Shown: piece by piece, positions 1 to 7,596 of the stretch
Position numbering within the stretch: the first letter of the stretch is position 1
How the letters are laid out: each line of letters starts with the position of its first letter
NCBI GenBank assembly: GCA_964423875.1
Contig: CAYRGS010000057.1
Location: 1-22,992, forward strand
Source: CAYRGS01 sp964423875
GTDB taxonomy: Bacteria > UBA8248 > JACPRG01 > G963555815
Length of the DNA: 22,992 nt
Direction of reading: 5' to 3'
The notes under the pieces: model-generated
Told to the model about the DNA's origin: nothing
Database searches by the model: none
Seen by the model: only the letters and a program-made list of their open reading frames with translations
Translations under genes and position numbers: made by a program

Positions 1-226
1 GTCCAGGCCGGCTGCTGGTCATGAGCGGGGCGGCGTCGAAAGAGTCCCCCCGGCACGGCACGGTCATGCCCCAGATGGGCCACGGCGGCCCGGGCCGGGC
101 CGGCGGCGGCGAGGAATTGGGAGGGCTGCGGAGCGTCCACCGCTTCATGCTCCGCGTGGCGCTCCAGGGAAGCCCGGAAAGGCTCGAAGCCCTCTGTACG
201 GGATGAAAATCTCCGGGAATTCGCCC
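1..226. other. Left edge, no assignable gene
   Basis: No gene can be supported in this stretch. The plus strand has a 61-codon open frame (21-206) with no recognisable product. The minus strand has an aligned frame that stays open to the left edge and could begin at a GTG at 140-138, with GGAG nine bases before it. Its Ala/Pro/Arg-rich translation resembles nothing I recognise. Both frames have GC-rich third positions, so composition does not decide between them. It may be the start of a minus-strand gene continuing outside the window. Confidence 0.3.
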
Positions 227-424
227 TTATCGCCTCGGGCCCCTCGGGGCGATCAGCTCGAGGTAGCGTGTCTCCAGCGCCTCGGCCTGCTCCACCAGCC
301 CTTGGAGCCGCTCGCGGTCTTCGGGCGTTTTGGAAAAGTCCTCCTTGTACAGCTGAAGCAGCGCGGTCAAGCTTTTGAGCTGGGCCTGAACGGCCGCCTG
401 GGCGACGTCTCTGCGTTTACTCAT
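227..424 (-). CDS. Small hypothetical helical protein (65 aa)
   Basis: I do not recognise this protein. The ATG at 424 opens a 65-residue frame starting MSKRRDVAQAAVQAQLKSL and ending in TAA at 229-227. A GGGAG lies about 12 bases upstream of the ATG. Residues 5-55 are rich in Ala, Leu, Gln, Glu and Lys with no Gly and a single Pro, as expected for a helical hairpin or coiled coil, and the C-terminus is basic (PRGPRR). The open frame extends upstream to 688, but that part runs through the G tract at 530-540 and looks non-coding, so the internal ATG is preferred. It is divergent from the copper ATPase, and nothing else indicates a role. It could be a chance frame in GC-rich DNA. Confidence 0.35.
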   Translation of the reverse strand: MSKRRDVAQAAVQAQLKSLTALLQLYKEDFSKTPEDRERLQGLVEQAEALETRYLELIAPRGPRR

Positions 425-767
425 CGTTTTATCCGGCTCCCGCACCCGTTTCATCCCAAACCCCAATCGACCCGATCCATCATAAACCGGGATGGTGAAA
501 ATCACATTCATTTCGGAACCCAAGATTCTGGGGGGGGGGGCTGAGAGGACTCCGAACGCGAAGCATGGGTCATGGTGTTTTCTTCGAAAAAGGCGTATCT
601 TTGATAAAATTGTCGAAGAATTTCTCGAAGACCGAATACGCCGCAGTTCAGATTGGGCAAGCGGGGCGACAATTGTCCGGGGCGCCAAAAGGAACGGTGT
701 TCACTATATTTTGGATTCATAGAGTGTCCGAAGGCGTCCTTCCGGAACGGGGGCGGGAAGTCCGTCA
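425..767. other. Intergenic region, G tract and inverted repeat
   Basis: No convincing gene lies in these 343 bases. The region is less GC-rich than its flanks from about 545 onward. It holds an uninterrupted run of 11 G (530-540), a perfect 8-base inverted repeat TTCTTCGA (580-587) / TCGAAGAA (613-620), and a TATATT hexamer (705-710) about 60 bases before the copper ATPase ATG. That hexamer could serve as a -10 box, but no matching -35 lies at the usual spacing. Open frames crossing the region in several phases look like chance. Confidence 0.5.
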
Positions 768-875
768 ATGAGATCAGAAGAGGTGCAGGCCGAAACCGTC
801 AAGGACCCGGTGTGCGGGATGGACGTGGACCCGAAGACGGCCGTCCACAAGCATGAGCACGAGCGGGAGACGTAA
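768..875 (+). pseudogene. YHS metal-binding domain fragment of the copper ATPase, ended by in-frame TAA
   Basis: The ATG at 768 (GGGAAG about 7 bases upstream) opens a frame reading MRSEEVQAETVKDPVCGMDV and ending HEHERET before a TAA at 873-875. The same frame then continues Y-F-C-C-E-G-C-L-T-K-F directly into the ATPase. DPVCGM, followed about 25 residues later by YYFC-x2-GC, is the signature of a YHS domain. The first Tyr of YYFC is replaced by TAA, one base away from TAC or TAT. The fragment is therefore the first half of a domain whose second half lies in the downstream frame. Possible explanations are a nonsense mutation, a sequencing error, or translation reinitiating downstream. The domain identity is clear, but the status of the stop is not. 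Confidence 0.75.
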
Positions 876-896
876 TATTTCTGCTGCGAGGGCTGC

Positions 897-3200
897 TTGA
901 CGAAGTTCAAGGCGGACCCCGAAGCGCACCTGACGCCCTCCGGAGCCGCGCAGCCTTCGCCGGCGGATTCGAGCGGGTTCTATATCTGCCCGATGTGCCC
1001 CGAGGTCCGGCAGGAAGGGCCGGGGGCCTGCCCCTCGTGCGGGATGGCCCTTGATCCGGAGACCGTGACGGCCCCGGCCATCAAGACCGAGTACGTTTGC
1101 CCCATGCATCCGGAAGTTGTCCAGGATGAGCCGGGCGCGTGCCCCGTCTGCGGCATGGCCCTGGAAGCGAAGACGGTGACCCTCGAAGAGGAGGCGAACC
1201 CCGAGCTGGTCGACATGACCCGCCGGTTCTGGGTGAGCCTCGCGCTTTCCGTCCCGGTCCTTTTCCTGGCCATGTCGGACCTCATCCCCGGACAGCTGGT
1301 CCAGAAGGTGATCTCCCCGCGTCTCTCCACGTGGATCCAGTTCGTTTTGTCCACGCCGGTCATCCTCTGGGCGGGTTGGTTTTTCTTCGAGCGGGGCTGG
1401 ACGTCCATTGTCAACCGAAGCCTGAACATGTTCACCCTCATCGGTGTCGGCGTCGGCACGGCTTACGTCTACAGCGTCGTCGCCGTGCTGATCCCGGGCG
1501 CGTTCCCGGAGGCCTTCCGGGGCGAGGGCGGCGGCGTGGCCGTTTACTTCGAGGCGTCGGCGGTCATCACGATGCTGGTGATCCTGGGGCAGGTTCTCGA
1601 AGTTCGCGCGCGGAGCCGGACGAGCAGCGCCATCCGGGCCCTCCTCGGCCTCGCGCCGAACACGGCCCGGCTCGTCCGCGAGGACGGAGATGAAGAAGAC
1701 GTCCCCCTGGACCGGGTCCGGCCGGGCGACCGGCTCCGGGTTCGTCCGGGCGAGAAGGTCCCCGTGGACGGCGTAGTCATCGAGGGGACGAGCGCGGTGG
1801 ATGAATCGATGGTGACCGGCGAGCCGATCCCCGTGGAGAAGGGGCCGGAGAGCCTCGTCACCGGCGGAACGGTGAACGGGACGGGCGGCATCGTCATGCG
1901 GGCCGAGCGGGTGGGGGGCGAGACCCTCCTCGCGAGGATCGTCCAGATGGTCAGCGAGGCGCAGCGCAGCCGCGCCCCCATTCAGCGGCTGGCGGACGTG
2001 GTGGCCTCCTATTTCGTCCCGGCGGTCGTCCTGATCGCCGTCGTGACGTTCATCGTCTGGGCCCTTTTCGGCCCGGAGCCTCGGATGGCCTTCGCCCTGG
2101 TGAACGCCGTGGCGGTCCTCATCATCGCCTGTCCGTGCGCCCTGGGGCTGGCGACGCCCATGTCCATCATGGTGGGGATGGGCCGGGGGGCCATGACGGG
2201 CGTCCTGAGCAAGAACGCCGAGGCCCTGGAGGTGTTGGAGAAGGTGGACACCCTCGTAGTGGACAAGACGGGGACCCTCACCGAAGGGCGGCCCCGGCTG
2301 GTGTCTTTGGAGACCCTCCCCGGTTTCGAGGAGGCGGAGGTTCTCGGCCTGGCGGCGAGTCTGGAGCGGGCGAGCGAGCACCCCCTAGCCGAGGCGATTG
2401 TGGCGGGCGCGCGGGACAAGGGCCTTGCCCTGTCCGATGTGGATGAGTTCCGGTCCCTGACGGGAAGAGGCGTCCTCGGCCGGATCGGCGGAAGGGAGGT
2501 CATCCTCGGGAACCAGAAGTTGTTCACCGAGCGGGAAATCCCGACCGGCGACCTCCTCGAGCGGGCGGATGCCCTGCGAAGGGAGGGCCAGACTGTCATG
2601 TTCGCCGCCCTAGACGGCCGGGCGGCGGGGCTTGTGGGCGTGGCCGATCCCATCAAGGCGTCCACTCCCGAGGCGATCGAGATGCTTCACCGTGAGGGGG
2701 TCCGCCTCGTCATGCTCACCGGAGACAACCGCACAACCGCCGAGGCCGTGGCGCGCAGGCTGAAGCTTGACGAGGTGGAGGCCGAGGTGCTGCCCGAGGA
2801 GAAGGGCGAGACGGTCAAGCGCCTTCAGGGGGAGGGCCGGGTGGTGGCCATGGCCGGGGACGGCGTCAACGACGCCCCGGCGCTGGCCCTGGCCCAGGTG
2901 GGGATCGCCATGGGGACGGGGAGCGACGTGGCCATGGAGAGCGCCGGCGTGACGCTGGTCCGGGGGGACCTTCGCGGCATCGCCAAGGCCCGCGGGCTCA
3001 GCCGGGGGACGATGCGCAACATCCGGCAGAACCTCTTCTTCGCGTTCGTCTATAACTGCCTGGGCGTGCCGCTGGCGGCGGGCGTTCTCTACCCGGTCTT
3101 CGGCCTTTTGCTCAGTCCCATGATCGCCAGCGCCGCCATGACCTTCTCATCGATCTCGGTGATCACCAACGCCTTGAGGCTGCGCAAGATGGAGATGTGA
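897..3200 (+). CDS. copA: Cu(+)-translocating P1B-type ATPase with two HMBD modules
   Basis: Membrane pump that exports monovalent copper (possibly silver) using ATP. The frame downstream of the TAA at 873 is intact for 767 residues from TTG 897, which has GAGGG four bases upstream. Two heavy-metal-binding modules come first: CPMCPE...CPSCGM near residues 31-49 and CPMHPE...CPVCGM near 68-87. The first has Cys where the motif usually has His. The catalytic core follows: TGEP actuator loop, CPC in the membrane (412-414), DKTGT with phosphorylated Asp 456, and GDGVNDAP (Asp 655). A YN pair in the next membrane helix and MxxSS in the last match the Cu(+) P1B-1 subgroup. The natural N-terminus was probably ATG 768, with an intact YHS domain. 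No copper chaperone or regulator gene is adjacent. Function is confident, but whether this copy makes full-length protein is uncertain. Confidence 0.9.
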   Translation: MTKFKADPEAHLTPSGAAQPSPADSSGFYICPMCPEVRQEGPGACPSCGMALDPETVTAPAIKTEYVCPMHPEVVQDEPGACPVCGMALEAKTVTLEEEANPELVDMTRRFWVSLALSVPVLFLAMSDLIPGQLVQKVISPRLSTWIQFVLSTPVILWAGWFFFERGWTSIVNRSLNMFTLIGVGVGTAYVYSVVAVLIPGAFPEAFRGEGGGVAVYFEASAVITMLVILGQVLEVRARSRTSSAIRALLGLAPNTARLVREDGDEEDVPLDRVRPGDRLRVRPGEKVPVDGVVIEGTSAVDESMVTGEPIPVEKGPESLVTGGTVNGTGGIVMRAERVGGETLLARIVQMVSEAQRSRAPIQRLADVVASYFVPAVVLIAVVTFIVWALFGPEPRMAFALVNAVAVLIIACPCALGLATPMSIMVGMGRGAMTGVLSKNAEALEVLEKVDTLVVDKTGTLTEGRPRLVSLETLPGFEEAEVLGLAASLERASEHPLAEAIVAGARDKGLALSDVDEFRSLTGRGVLGRIGGREVILGNQKLFTEREIPTGDLLERADALRREGQTVMFAALDGRAAGLVGVADPIKASTPEAIEMLHREGVRLVMLTGDNRTTAEAVARRLKLDEVEAEVLPEEKGETVKRLQGEGRVVAMAGDGVNDAPALALAQVGIAMGTGSDVAMESAGVTLVRGDLRGIAKARGLSRGTMRNIRQNLFFAFVYNCLGVPLAAGVLYPVFGLLLSPMIASAAMTFSSISVITNALRLRKMEM

Positions 3201-3542
3201 CGCGCGCGCCCGTCGGGACTTCTCCGGCATCTTGTCTTCCGGTTCTCGGTCCTTGCTCGCGGGATTGAACACGTTTAAATGTTCACTTGACCTGAGCGCC
3301 TCCCTTTCTTTACACTGGCTGCATCGACAGCGACAACAAGGGCCTCGAGACGAGGCTGCACGATTCGGGTGCGCATATCGGCGCGGTCTTCATCCGGATG
3401 GTGGCCCGGGAGGGAGGAGAGGATGAATTGTATCTTGTTCACTCCGGGTCTGAGATTTTCACTACCCGTTCCGGAAGAGGACCGCGCAACGGTCAGCGGG
3501 CATCGGGCCTCCTAAATTCGACCTGAGAAGAGGAGACATTCA
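3201..3542. other. Intergenic region with promoter and a possible coding remnant
   Basis: These 342 bases separate the copper ATPase from the Rieske gene. They contain a palindrome and promoter candidate (listed separately). After that comes a frame without stops from about 3296 to the TGA at 3524-3526. It translates as a plausible but unrecognised peptide and has only one internal ATG (3398), which would give 42 residues. It may be the 3' remnant of a lost gene or simply the leader of the Rieske operon. No clear terminator for the ATPase gene was seen. Confidence 0.4.
3266..3316 (+). promoter_or_regulatory. Candidate sigma70 promoter with overlapping palindrome
   Basis: TTGACC (3287-3292, 5 of 6 consensus) is followed after 18 bases by TACACT (3311-3316, 4 of 6). 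Just upstream is a palindrome TGAACA (3266-3271), 8 bases, TGTTCA (3280-3285), suitable as an operator. Transcription from here would run into the Rieske/ABC operon with a leader of about 220 bases. Inferred from base patterns only. Confidence 0.4.
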
Positions 3543-4622
3543 GTGCACGAAGGAGACCTTTGGCCCGCGTTGCGCGAACATTGGCACGCGGTTGCCATTT
3601 CCGACGACCTGGGGGAGAAGCCCGTGAGCGTCCGCCTCCTGGACGAGCGCGTGGCCCTGTGCCGGCTGGGGGGCCAGGTCCGGGCCTTTCAAGACCTCTG
3701 TGTTCATCGCGGAACCCCCCTCTCGCTCGGCTGGGTGGACGGGGAGGAGCTTGTCTGCGCCTATCACGGCTGGTCTTACGCCGCCGATGGAAAATGCACC
3801 CGAATTCCCTCGGTTCCGCCGGGGCACCCCATCCCCAAGAGGGCGTGTCTCACCCGTTACCTGGCCGAGGAGCGGCACAGCCTGATTTGGGTCTGCCTGT
3901 CCGAAAGCCCCCGGGCGCCCATCCCGGATGCGCCGGAACTCGGCGAGCCCGGCTACCACGTCTTCTTCAAGCAGAAACACTATTGGAAGTGCACCGCCGC
4001 GCGCGCCATCGAGAACTTTGTCGACCTGGGCCACTTCCCGTGGGTGCACGAGGGGATTCTGGGCGAGCGCGACCGTCCGCTGACACCGGACATGAAGGTG
4101 GAGCGGGATGGGGAGTCGCTGCGGTTCGGTTACCAGAATATCTCCGACGGGCTCCACGGGGCGGCGCACAAGCGCCTTTATCGCCTGACCCGGCCGTTCA
4201 CCATTTATCAGTGGAAGGTGGAGGGGGAGGGGAGAGCGGAGGTTTATCTCTTCTCGGTGACGCCCCACTCGGCCGGAGATTGCACCCGGTTCTTGATCAT
4301 CGCGCGAAACTATGACCTCGACGCGCCGGAAGTCGTCCAGGGTCCGGTGAGGGCCGAGAACGGCGAGTACTGGCTCGGGGACGGGTCGTCGGTAAAAAGC
4401 GTCCGGCCGGGGAACGGCCTCCCGGAGTATGCGAACACCTTGGACACCATCGCGATTCAGGATCAACCGATCGTGGAGAACCAGAGGCCTGAGGAGCTTC
4501 CGCTGGACCTGGCCGAGGAGTTTCACCTTAAAGGGCCGGACGCCGTCGCCATCGCGTACAGACGGTTCATGGCGGAGCTGGGCGTGGATATCGACGCGAA
4601 GGAGACCAAAAGGAGCGGGTAG
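3543..4622 (+). CDS. Rieske non-heme iron oxygenase, large (oxygenase) subunit
   Basis: Predicted cytoplasmic oxygenase that inserts oxygen into, or demethylates, an aromatic or heterocyclic substrate using electrons from a separate reductase. The start is GTG 3543 with AGGAG at 3531-3535. The 359-residue protein has a Rieske [2Fe-2S] site, C53-x-H55 and C72-x2-H75 (CVHRG / CAYHGWSY). The mononuclear iron site is D161-x2-H164-x4-H169 in NFVDLGHFPWVH. The length, near 350, fits the vanillate O-demethylase / phenoxybenzoate dioxygenase type rather than the larger benzene or naphthalene dioxygenase alpha subunits. No ferredoxin, reductase or beta subunit is nearby. It lies 160 bases ahead of an ABC importer on the same strand, which suggests it acts on the imported compound. 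Family is confident, substrate unknown. Confidence 0.9.
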   Translation: MHEGDLWPALREHWHAVAISDDLGEKPVSVRLLDERVALCRLGGQVRAFQDLCVHRGTPLSLGWVDGEELVCAYHGWSYAADGKCTRIPSVPPGHPIPKRACLTRYLAEERHSLIWVCLSESPRAPIPDAPELGEPGYHVFFKQKHYWKCTAARAIENFVDLGHFPWVHEGILGERDRPLTPDMKVERDGESLRFGYQNISDGLHGAAHKRLYRLTRPFTIYQWKVEGEGRAEVYLFSVTPHSAGDCTRFLIIARNYDLDAPEVVQGPVRAENGEYWLGDGSSVKSVRPGNGLPEYANTLDTIAIQDQPIVENQRPEELPLDLAEEFHLKGPDAVAIAYRRFMAELGVDIDAKETKRSG

Positions 4623-4782
4623 GGAGCTTCGTGCTCGGGAGCCTCAGTTCGGATCCGAAAGTGGAACAAGGCCGGGGGATACGATTTGCGCCGGTCAAGG
4701 CTTTTTGTGGGATTGTGATGGTCGTCGGGTTTGGTGCTGTAATATAGGGTGTATCCCAGTCAACTGAAAAAGGGGGAAGAAA

Positions 4783-5844
4783 ATGAGAGGGCATAGCAAG
4801 CTCCGGTGGTTGACAGTGTCTTTGGGTGTTATGACGTTTTTGGTCTTCACCGCGAGAATTGGCGCCGCGGAGAAGATCACTCTTGCTTTTGACTGGCTAA
4901 CGTATGGGAAGATGGCGCCGTTTTACGTGGGGAAGGAGCAAGGTTTTTACAAGGCCGAGAACCTTCAGGTCAAAATGGTCCGTGGGTTCGGCTCCATTGA
5001 TACGGCCAAACGGGTCGGGGCCAAGCAGGTCGAGTTCGGCATGAGCACCCTCACTGACACGATCGAGATTCGCACCCGGGGGAGCAAGGTGAAAACTGTG
5101 TGGATCTATTTCCACGATACTCCGGGCGCCGTTATGTATATCAAGGGAAAGGGAATCAATACGCCGAAAGACCTTGAAGGCAGGACCATCGGTGGTCCCC
5201 TTGCCACGGATTCCTGGATTCTGTTCCCACTTTTCGCCAAGGCCCAGGGAATCGATATGTCCAAGGTAAAGCACATCAACATGGGTGGCGCGCAGGTGTA
5301 CGGCGCACTCGCCGGGGGTATTAGTGACGCCATCCATACCTGGGTCACCTCCCGTCCAGGCGTGCTGAGGGTCTTCAAGCAAAAGGGTCTGGGCGCGAAG
5401 GATCTGGGGATGTTCAAATACGTCAGTGGGGGTGTGAGCCTCTATTCTCAGGATGTTGTGGTCCATGAGGATACGATCAAGAACAATCCCAGCCTGGTAA
5501 GACGGATGGTGCGGGCGCTCAGCCGCTCCAAGGTCTCGTCCATCGAGAATCCTGAAGGGGCGCTTGAGGCCTTCTGGAAAGACAAACCAGCCCTCAAGGC
5601 CACCTCCGAGGCGGCGAACCGGGATGAGCTCAGGATGAGTATGGCCCTGTTTAAAGACACGCTGGTTGAAAAATATGGCCAGGGCTTCCCTGTTCGGTCG
5701 AAGGTTATCTCGACCCAGACGGCATTCGTCGCAGCCAAGGGCCTCCCGAAGGAGCCCGTGGACAATATTTATACCGACCAGTTCGTCAAGGGCTTGTCTC
5801 GGGCGGACAAGTTCCCGAAGCGTTGGGGGAAGTTTAAGGACTAG
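4783..5844 (+). CDS. ABC importer solute-binding protein, NMT1/THI5-like (SsuA/TauA family)
   Basis: Periplasmic binding protein of an ABC importer. ATG 4783 follows an AAGGGGGAAG ribosome site. The 353-residue product starts with a basic segment, a hydrophobic stretch (about 9-23) and an Ala-rich end (ARIGAAEK) typical of a signal peptide. The mature part has the NMT1/THI5-like pattern: F-D-W-L-x-Y-G-K near the start, then P-F-Y-V-G-K-E-Q-G-F-Y, then the V-R-G-F-G-S-I-D-T-A-K-R-V-G block, then I-N-T-P-K-D-L-E-G. This family binds sulfonates, pyrimidine precursors, nitriles, phthalate-like aromatics and similar small molecules, so the ligand is not determined. It heads a binding protein-permease-ATPase set and is a paralogue of the lone binding protein at 11764-12804. 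Its codon use is visibly less GC-biased than that of the enzymes around it. Confidence 0.9.
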   Translation: MRGHSKLRWLTVSLGVMTFLVFTARIGAAEKITLAFDWLTYGKMAPFYVGKEQGFYKAENLQVKMVRGFGSIDTAKRVGAKQVEFGMSTLTDTIEIRTRGSKVKTVWIYFHDTPGAVMYIKGKGINTPKDLEGRTIGGPLATDSWILFPLFAKAQGIDMSKVKHINMGGAQVYGALAGGISDAIHTWVTSRPGVLRVFKQKGLGAKDLGMFKYVSGGVSLYSQDVVVHEDTIKNNPSLVRRMVRALSRSKVSSIENPEGALEAFWKDKPALKATSEAANRDELRMSMALFKDTLVEKYGQGFPVRSKVISTQTAFVAAKGLPKEPVDNIYTDQFVKGLSRADKFPKRWGKFKD

Positions 5845-5870
5845 TGTCGGTCCGCAGGGAATTTTTTCGT

Positions 5871-5918
5871 GTGAGCCCCGGTTCCCCGGGGGCGGTTCTC
5901 GGGGGGCCGGGTTCTCAC
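5871..5918 (+). other. Intercistronic stem-loop between binding protein and permease
   Basis: GTGAG (5871-5875) pairs with CTCAC (5914-5918), and just inside CCCGG pairs with CCGGG. The loop is G/C-rich with further pairing possible. No T run follows, so it is not a typical intrinsic terminator. Hairpins at this place in importer operons often protect the abundant binding-protein mRNA or reduce readthrough to the permease. That role is inferred here. Confidence 0.45.
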
Positions 5919-5946
5919 AGTTGTTGAGGGAGAGGTGCGTCCGCCG

Positions 5947-6729
5947 ATGTCCAGCAGAAAGATTATCCTGCCGATTCTGCTGTCCGTTGTGGTCATCGGG
6001 CTCTGGGAGGGGGTCGTCCGGCTCGGCGGTATACCCGAATTTATCTTCCCCGCCCCAAGCAATATCGCGAAGTTTTACATCCAGTTCGGTTACACCCTCA
6101 TGTGGGATGCGTGGGCCACAGTCATGGAGACTTTGCTGGGCTTCGTGATGGCGGCCGTTCTGGGCGTTCTCTTCGCCGTCATTCTGGTTTATTCTCCCTT
6201 CATTCATGATGCCTTCTATCCGCCACTGATCGTTCTTCAGGTGACGCCGAAGATCGCCATCGCCCCCCTCCTACTTCTCTGGTTCGGGTATGGGTTGGTC
6301 CCCAAGATCGTGATCGGTTTCTTTATCTCCTTTTTTCCCATCGTGGTGACGACGATGCATGGGCTGACCTCGGTCGAGCCCGAGATGTTGGATCTGCTTC
6401 ATTCTCTGCGGGCCAGCAAGAAGAAGATCTTTTGGAAGGCACGGCTCCCGCACGCCTTGCCCTACATCTTTAGTGGGTTTCAGATCGCCGTCACCCTGTC
6501 TCTGATCGGGGCCATCGTGGCGGAGTTTGTCGGGGCGGAGCTGGGGCTGGGGTTCAAGATCGTGTACTCCCAGTATTCGGCCAACACACCAATGCTTTTC
6601 GCGGCCCTGGGCCTGCTGGCCGTCATCGGGCTGATCCTGTTTTACCTGATGCTGTTCATCGAGCGTCTCGCGACGCCGTGGCGCGCTTTGAAGAAGGAAA
6701 AAGAGTTCCAAGTCAAAGGTTTTCTGTAA
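5947..6729 (+). CDS. ABC importer permease (SsuC/TauC-like)
   Basis: Inner-membrane permease of the importer, predicted to form a homodimer that contacts the ATPase through its EAA loop. ATG 5947 gives 260 residues. An in-frame GTG at 5935 would add four, but the AGAGG at 5931-5935 overlaps that GTG and suits the ATG better. About six hydrophobic segments are visible, starting at the N-terminus (ILPILLSVVVIGLW). The EAA-type loop reads L-R-A-S-K-K-K-I-F-W-K-A-R-L-P-H-A-L-P followed by Y-I-F-S-G, as in the sulfonate/taurine/nitrate permease group. It lies downstream of the binding-protein gene after a stem-loop, and six bases before the ATPase gene. Assignment is confident, transported solute unknown. 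Confidence 0.9.
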   Translation: MSSRKIILPILLSVVVIGLWEGVVRLGGIPEFIFPAPSNIAKFYIQFGYTLMWDAWATVMETLLGFVMAAVLGVLFAVILVYSPFIHDAFYPPLIVLQVTPKIAIAPLLLLWFGYGLVPKIVIGFFISFFPIVVTTMHGLTSVEPEMLDLLHSLRASKKKIFWKARLPHALPYIFSGFQIAVTLSLIGAIVAEFVGAELGLGFKIVYSQYSANTPMLFAALGLLAVIGLILFYLMLFIERLATPWRALKKEKEFQVKGFL

Positions 6730-6735
6730 AGGTCG

Positions 6736-7596
6736 ATGCGGGGATTCCGCTCGTCTTTCTTTTTGGAGATGAATTCTGCCGTGGCCGGACCTGATGTCGT
6801 TGAGCTTGAAGCTGTTCAGATGCTTTACCAGTCCAAGGTAGCCAAGCGGGAGGCCGTCTTGGCGCTTGAGAACGCCTCCTTCACCGTTCGGGAGGGGGAG
6901 TTTCTGTCGCTCGTCGGGCCCAGCGGGTGCGGAAAGAGCACCATCCTCAAGCTTGTTGCCGGACTGATGCCCCCGACCTCAGGGATCGTCCGTGTTAACG
7001 GGACCGAAGTCCGCGGCCCACAGCCGGATTTGGGGATCGTTTTTCAGGTGCCGGTCCTGATGGAGTGGCGGCGGGTCCTGGACAACATCCTACTCCCTAT
7101 CGAGGTGCTGGAGTTCAGCGACGACGACTACAAGAAGCGGGCGCGGGAGCTAGTGAGCCTCGTGGGGCTCGACGGGTTCGAGGACCGGTATCCGTTCGAA
7201 CTCTCAGGCGGGATGCAGCAACGTGTCTCCATCTGCCGGGCCCTGATTCACGATCCCCCCGGCCTCATCATGGACGAGCCGTTCAGCGCGCTCGACGAGA
7301 TGACACGCGACGCGATGAACGTGGAGCTTCAGCGCATCTGGCTCGAGCGCCGCAAGACCATCCTCTACATCACCCACAGCATCGCCGAGTCGGTGTTTTT
7401 GGCGGACCGGGTGGCCGTCATGTCGGCCCGGCCCGGCCGTATCCTGAAAATCATCGACATCCCCTTCCCCCGCCCCCGAAGCCTTCGCGTCCGCGCCCTC
7501 CCGGAGTTCGTGGAGAAGGTGGAATCCATCCGCGAGCTCCTGGGGCTTCTGGAAGAGAATGACGGCACCGGGGCCCCTAGCCCCCAGGCCCCATGA
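6736..7596 (+). CDS. ABC importer ATPase (SsuB/TauB-like)
   Basis: ATP-hydrolysing subunit on the cytoplasmic face of the importer. From ATG 6736 the 286-residue protein has Walker A GPSGCGKST (61-69), Q-loop Gln 104, signature LSGGMQQR (156-163), Walker B LIMDEP (177-182) and switch His 214 (ITHS). These are complete and intact. The start is uncertain: AAAGG is only three bases from ATG 6736, while a GGAG at 6765-6768 would suit the in-frame GTG 6781 better. Family similarity begins after residue 18. It follows the permease by six bases, so the two are cotranscribed. The C-terminal 50 residues are typical of the nitrate/sulfonate/taurine subgroup. Confidence 0.92.
   Translation: MRGFRSSFFLEMNSAVAGPDVVELEAVQMLYQSKVAKREAVLALENASFTVREGEFLSLVGPSGCGKSTILKLVAGLMPPTSGIVRVNGTEVRGPQPDLGIVFQVPVLMEWRRVLDNILLPIEVLEFSDDDYKKRARELVSLVGLDGFEDRYPFELSGGMQQRVSICRALIHDPPGLIMDEPFSALDEMTRDAMNVELQRIWLERRKTILYITHSIAESVFLADRVAVMSARPGRILKIIDIPFPRPRSLRVRALPEFVEKVESIRELLGLLEENDGTGAPSPQAP

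Noticed and set aside
774..2381. 535-codon open frame on minus opposite the copper ATPase
   Set aside because: It is the antisense shadow of a high-GC gene: His/Arg/Asp-rich translation without domains, while the plus frame has every P-type ATPase motif.
4713..4745. Promoter before the first binding-protein gene (TTGTGA / TAATAT)
   Set aside because: The TAATAT is good, but the spacer to TTGTGA is 21 bases, too long for a normal sigma70 promoter. The gene may be read from the Rieske promoter.
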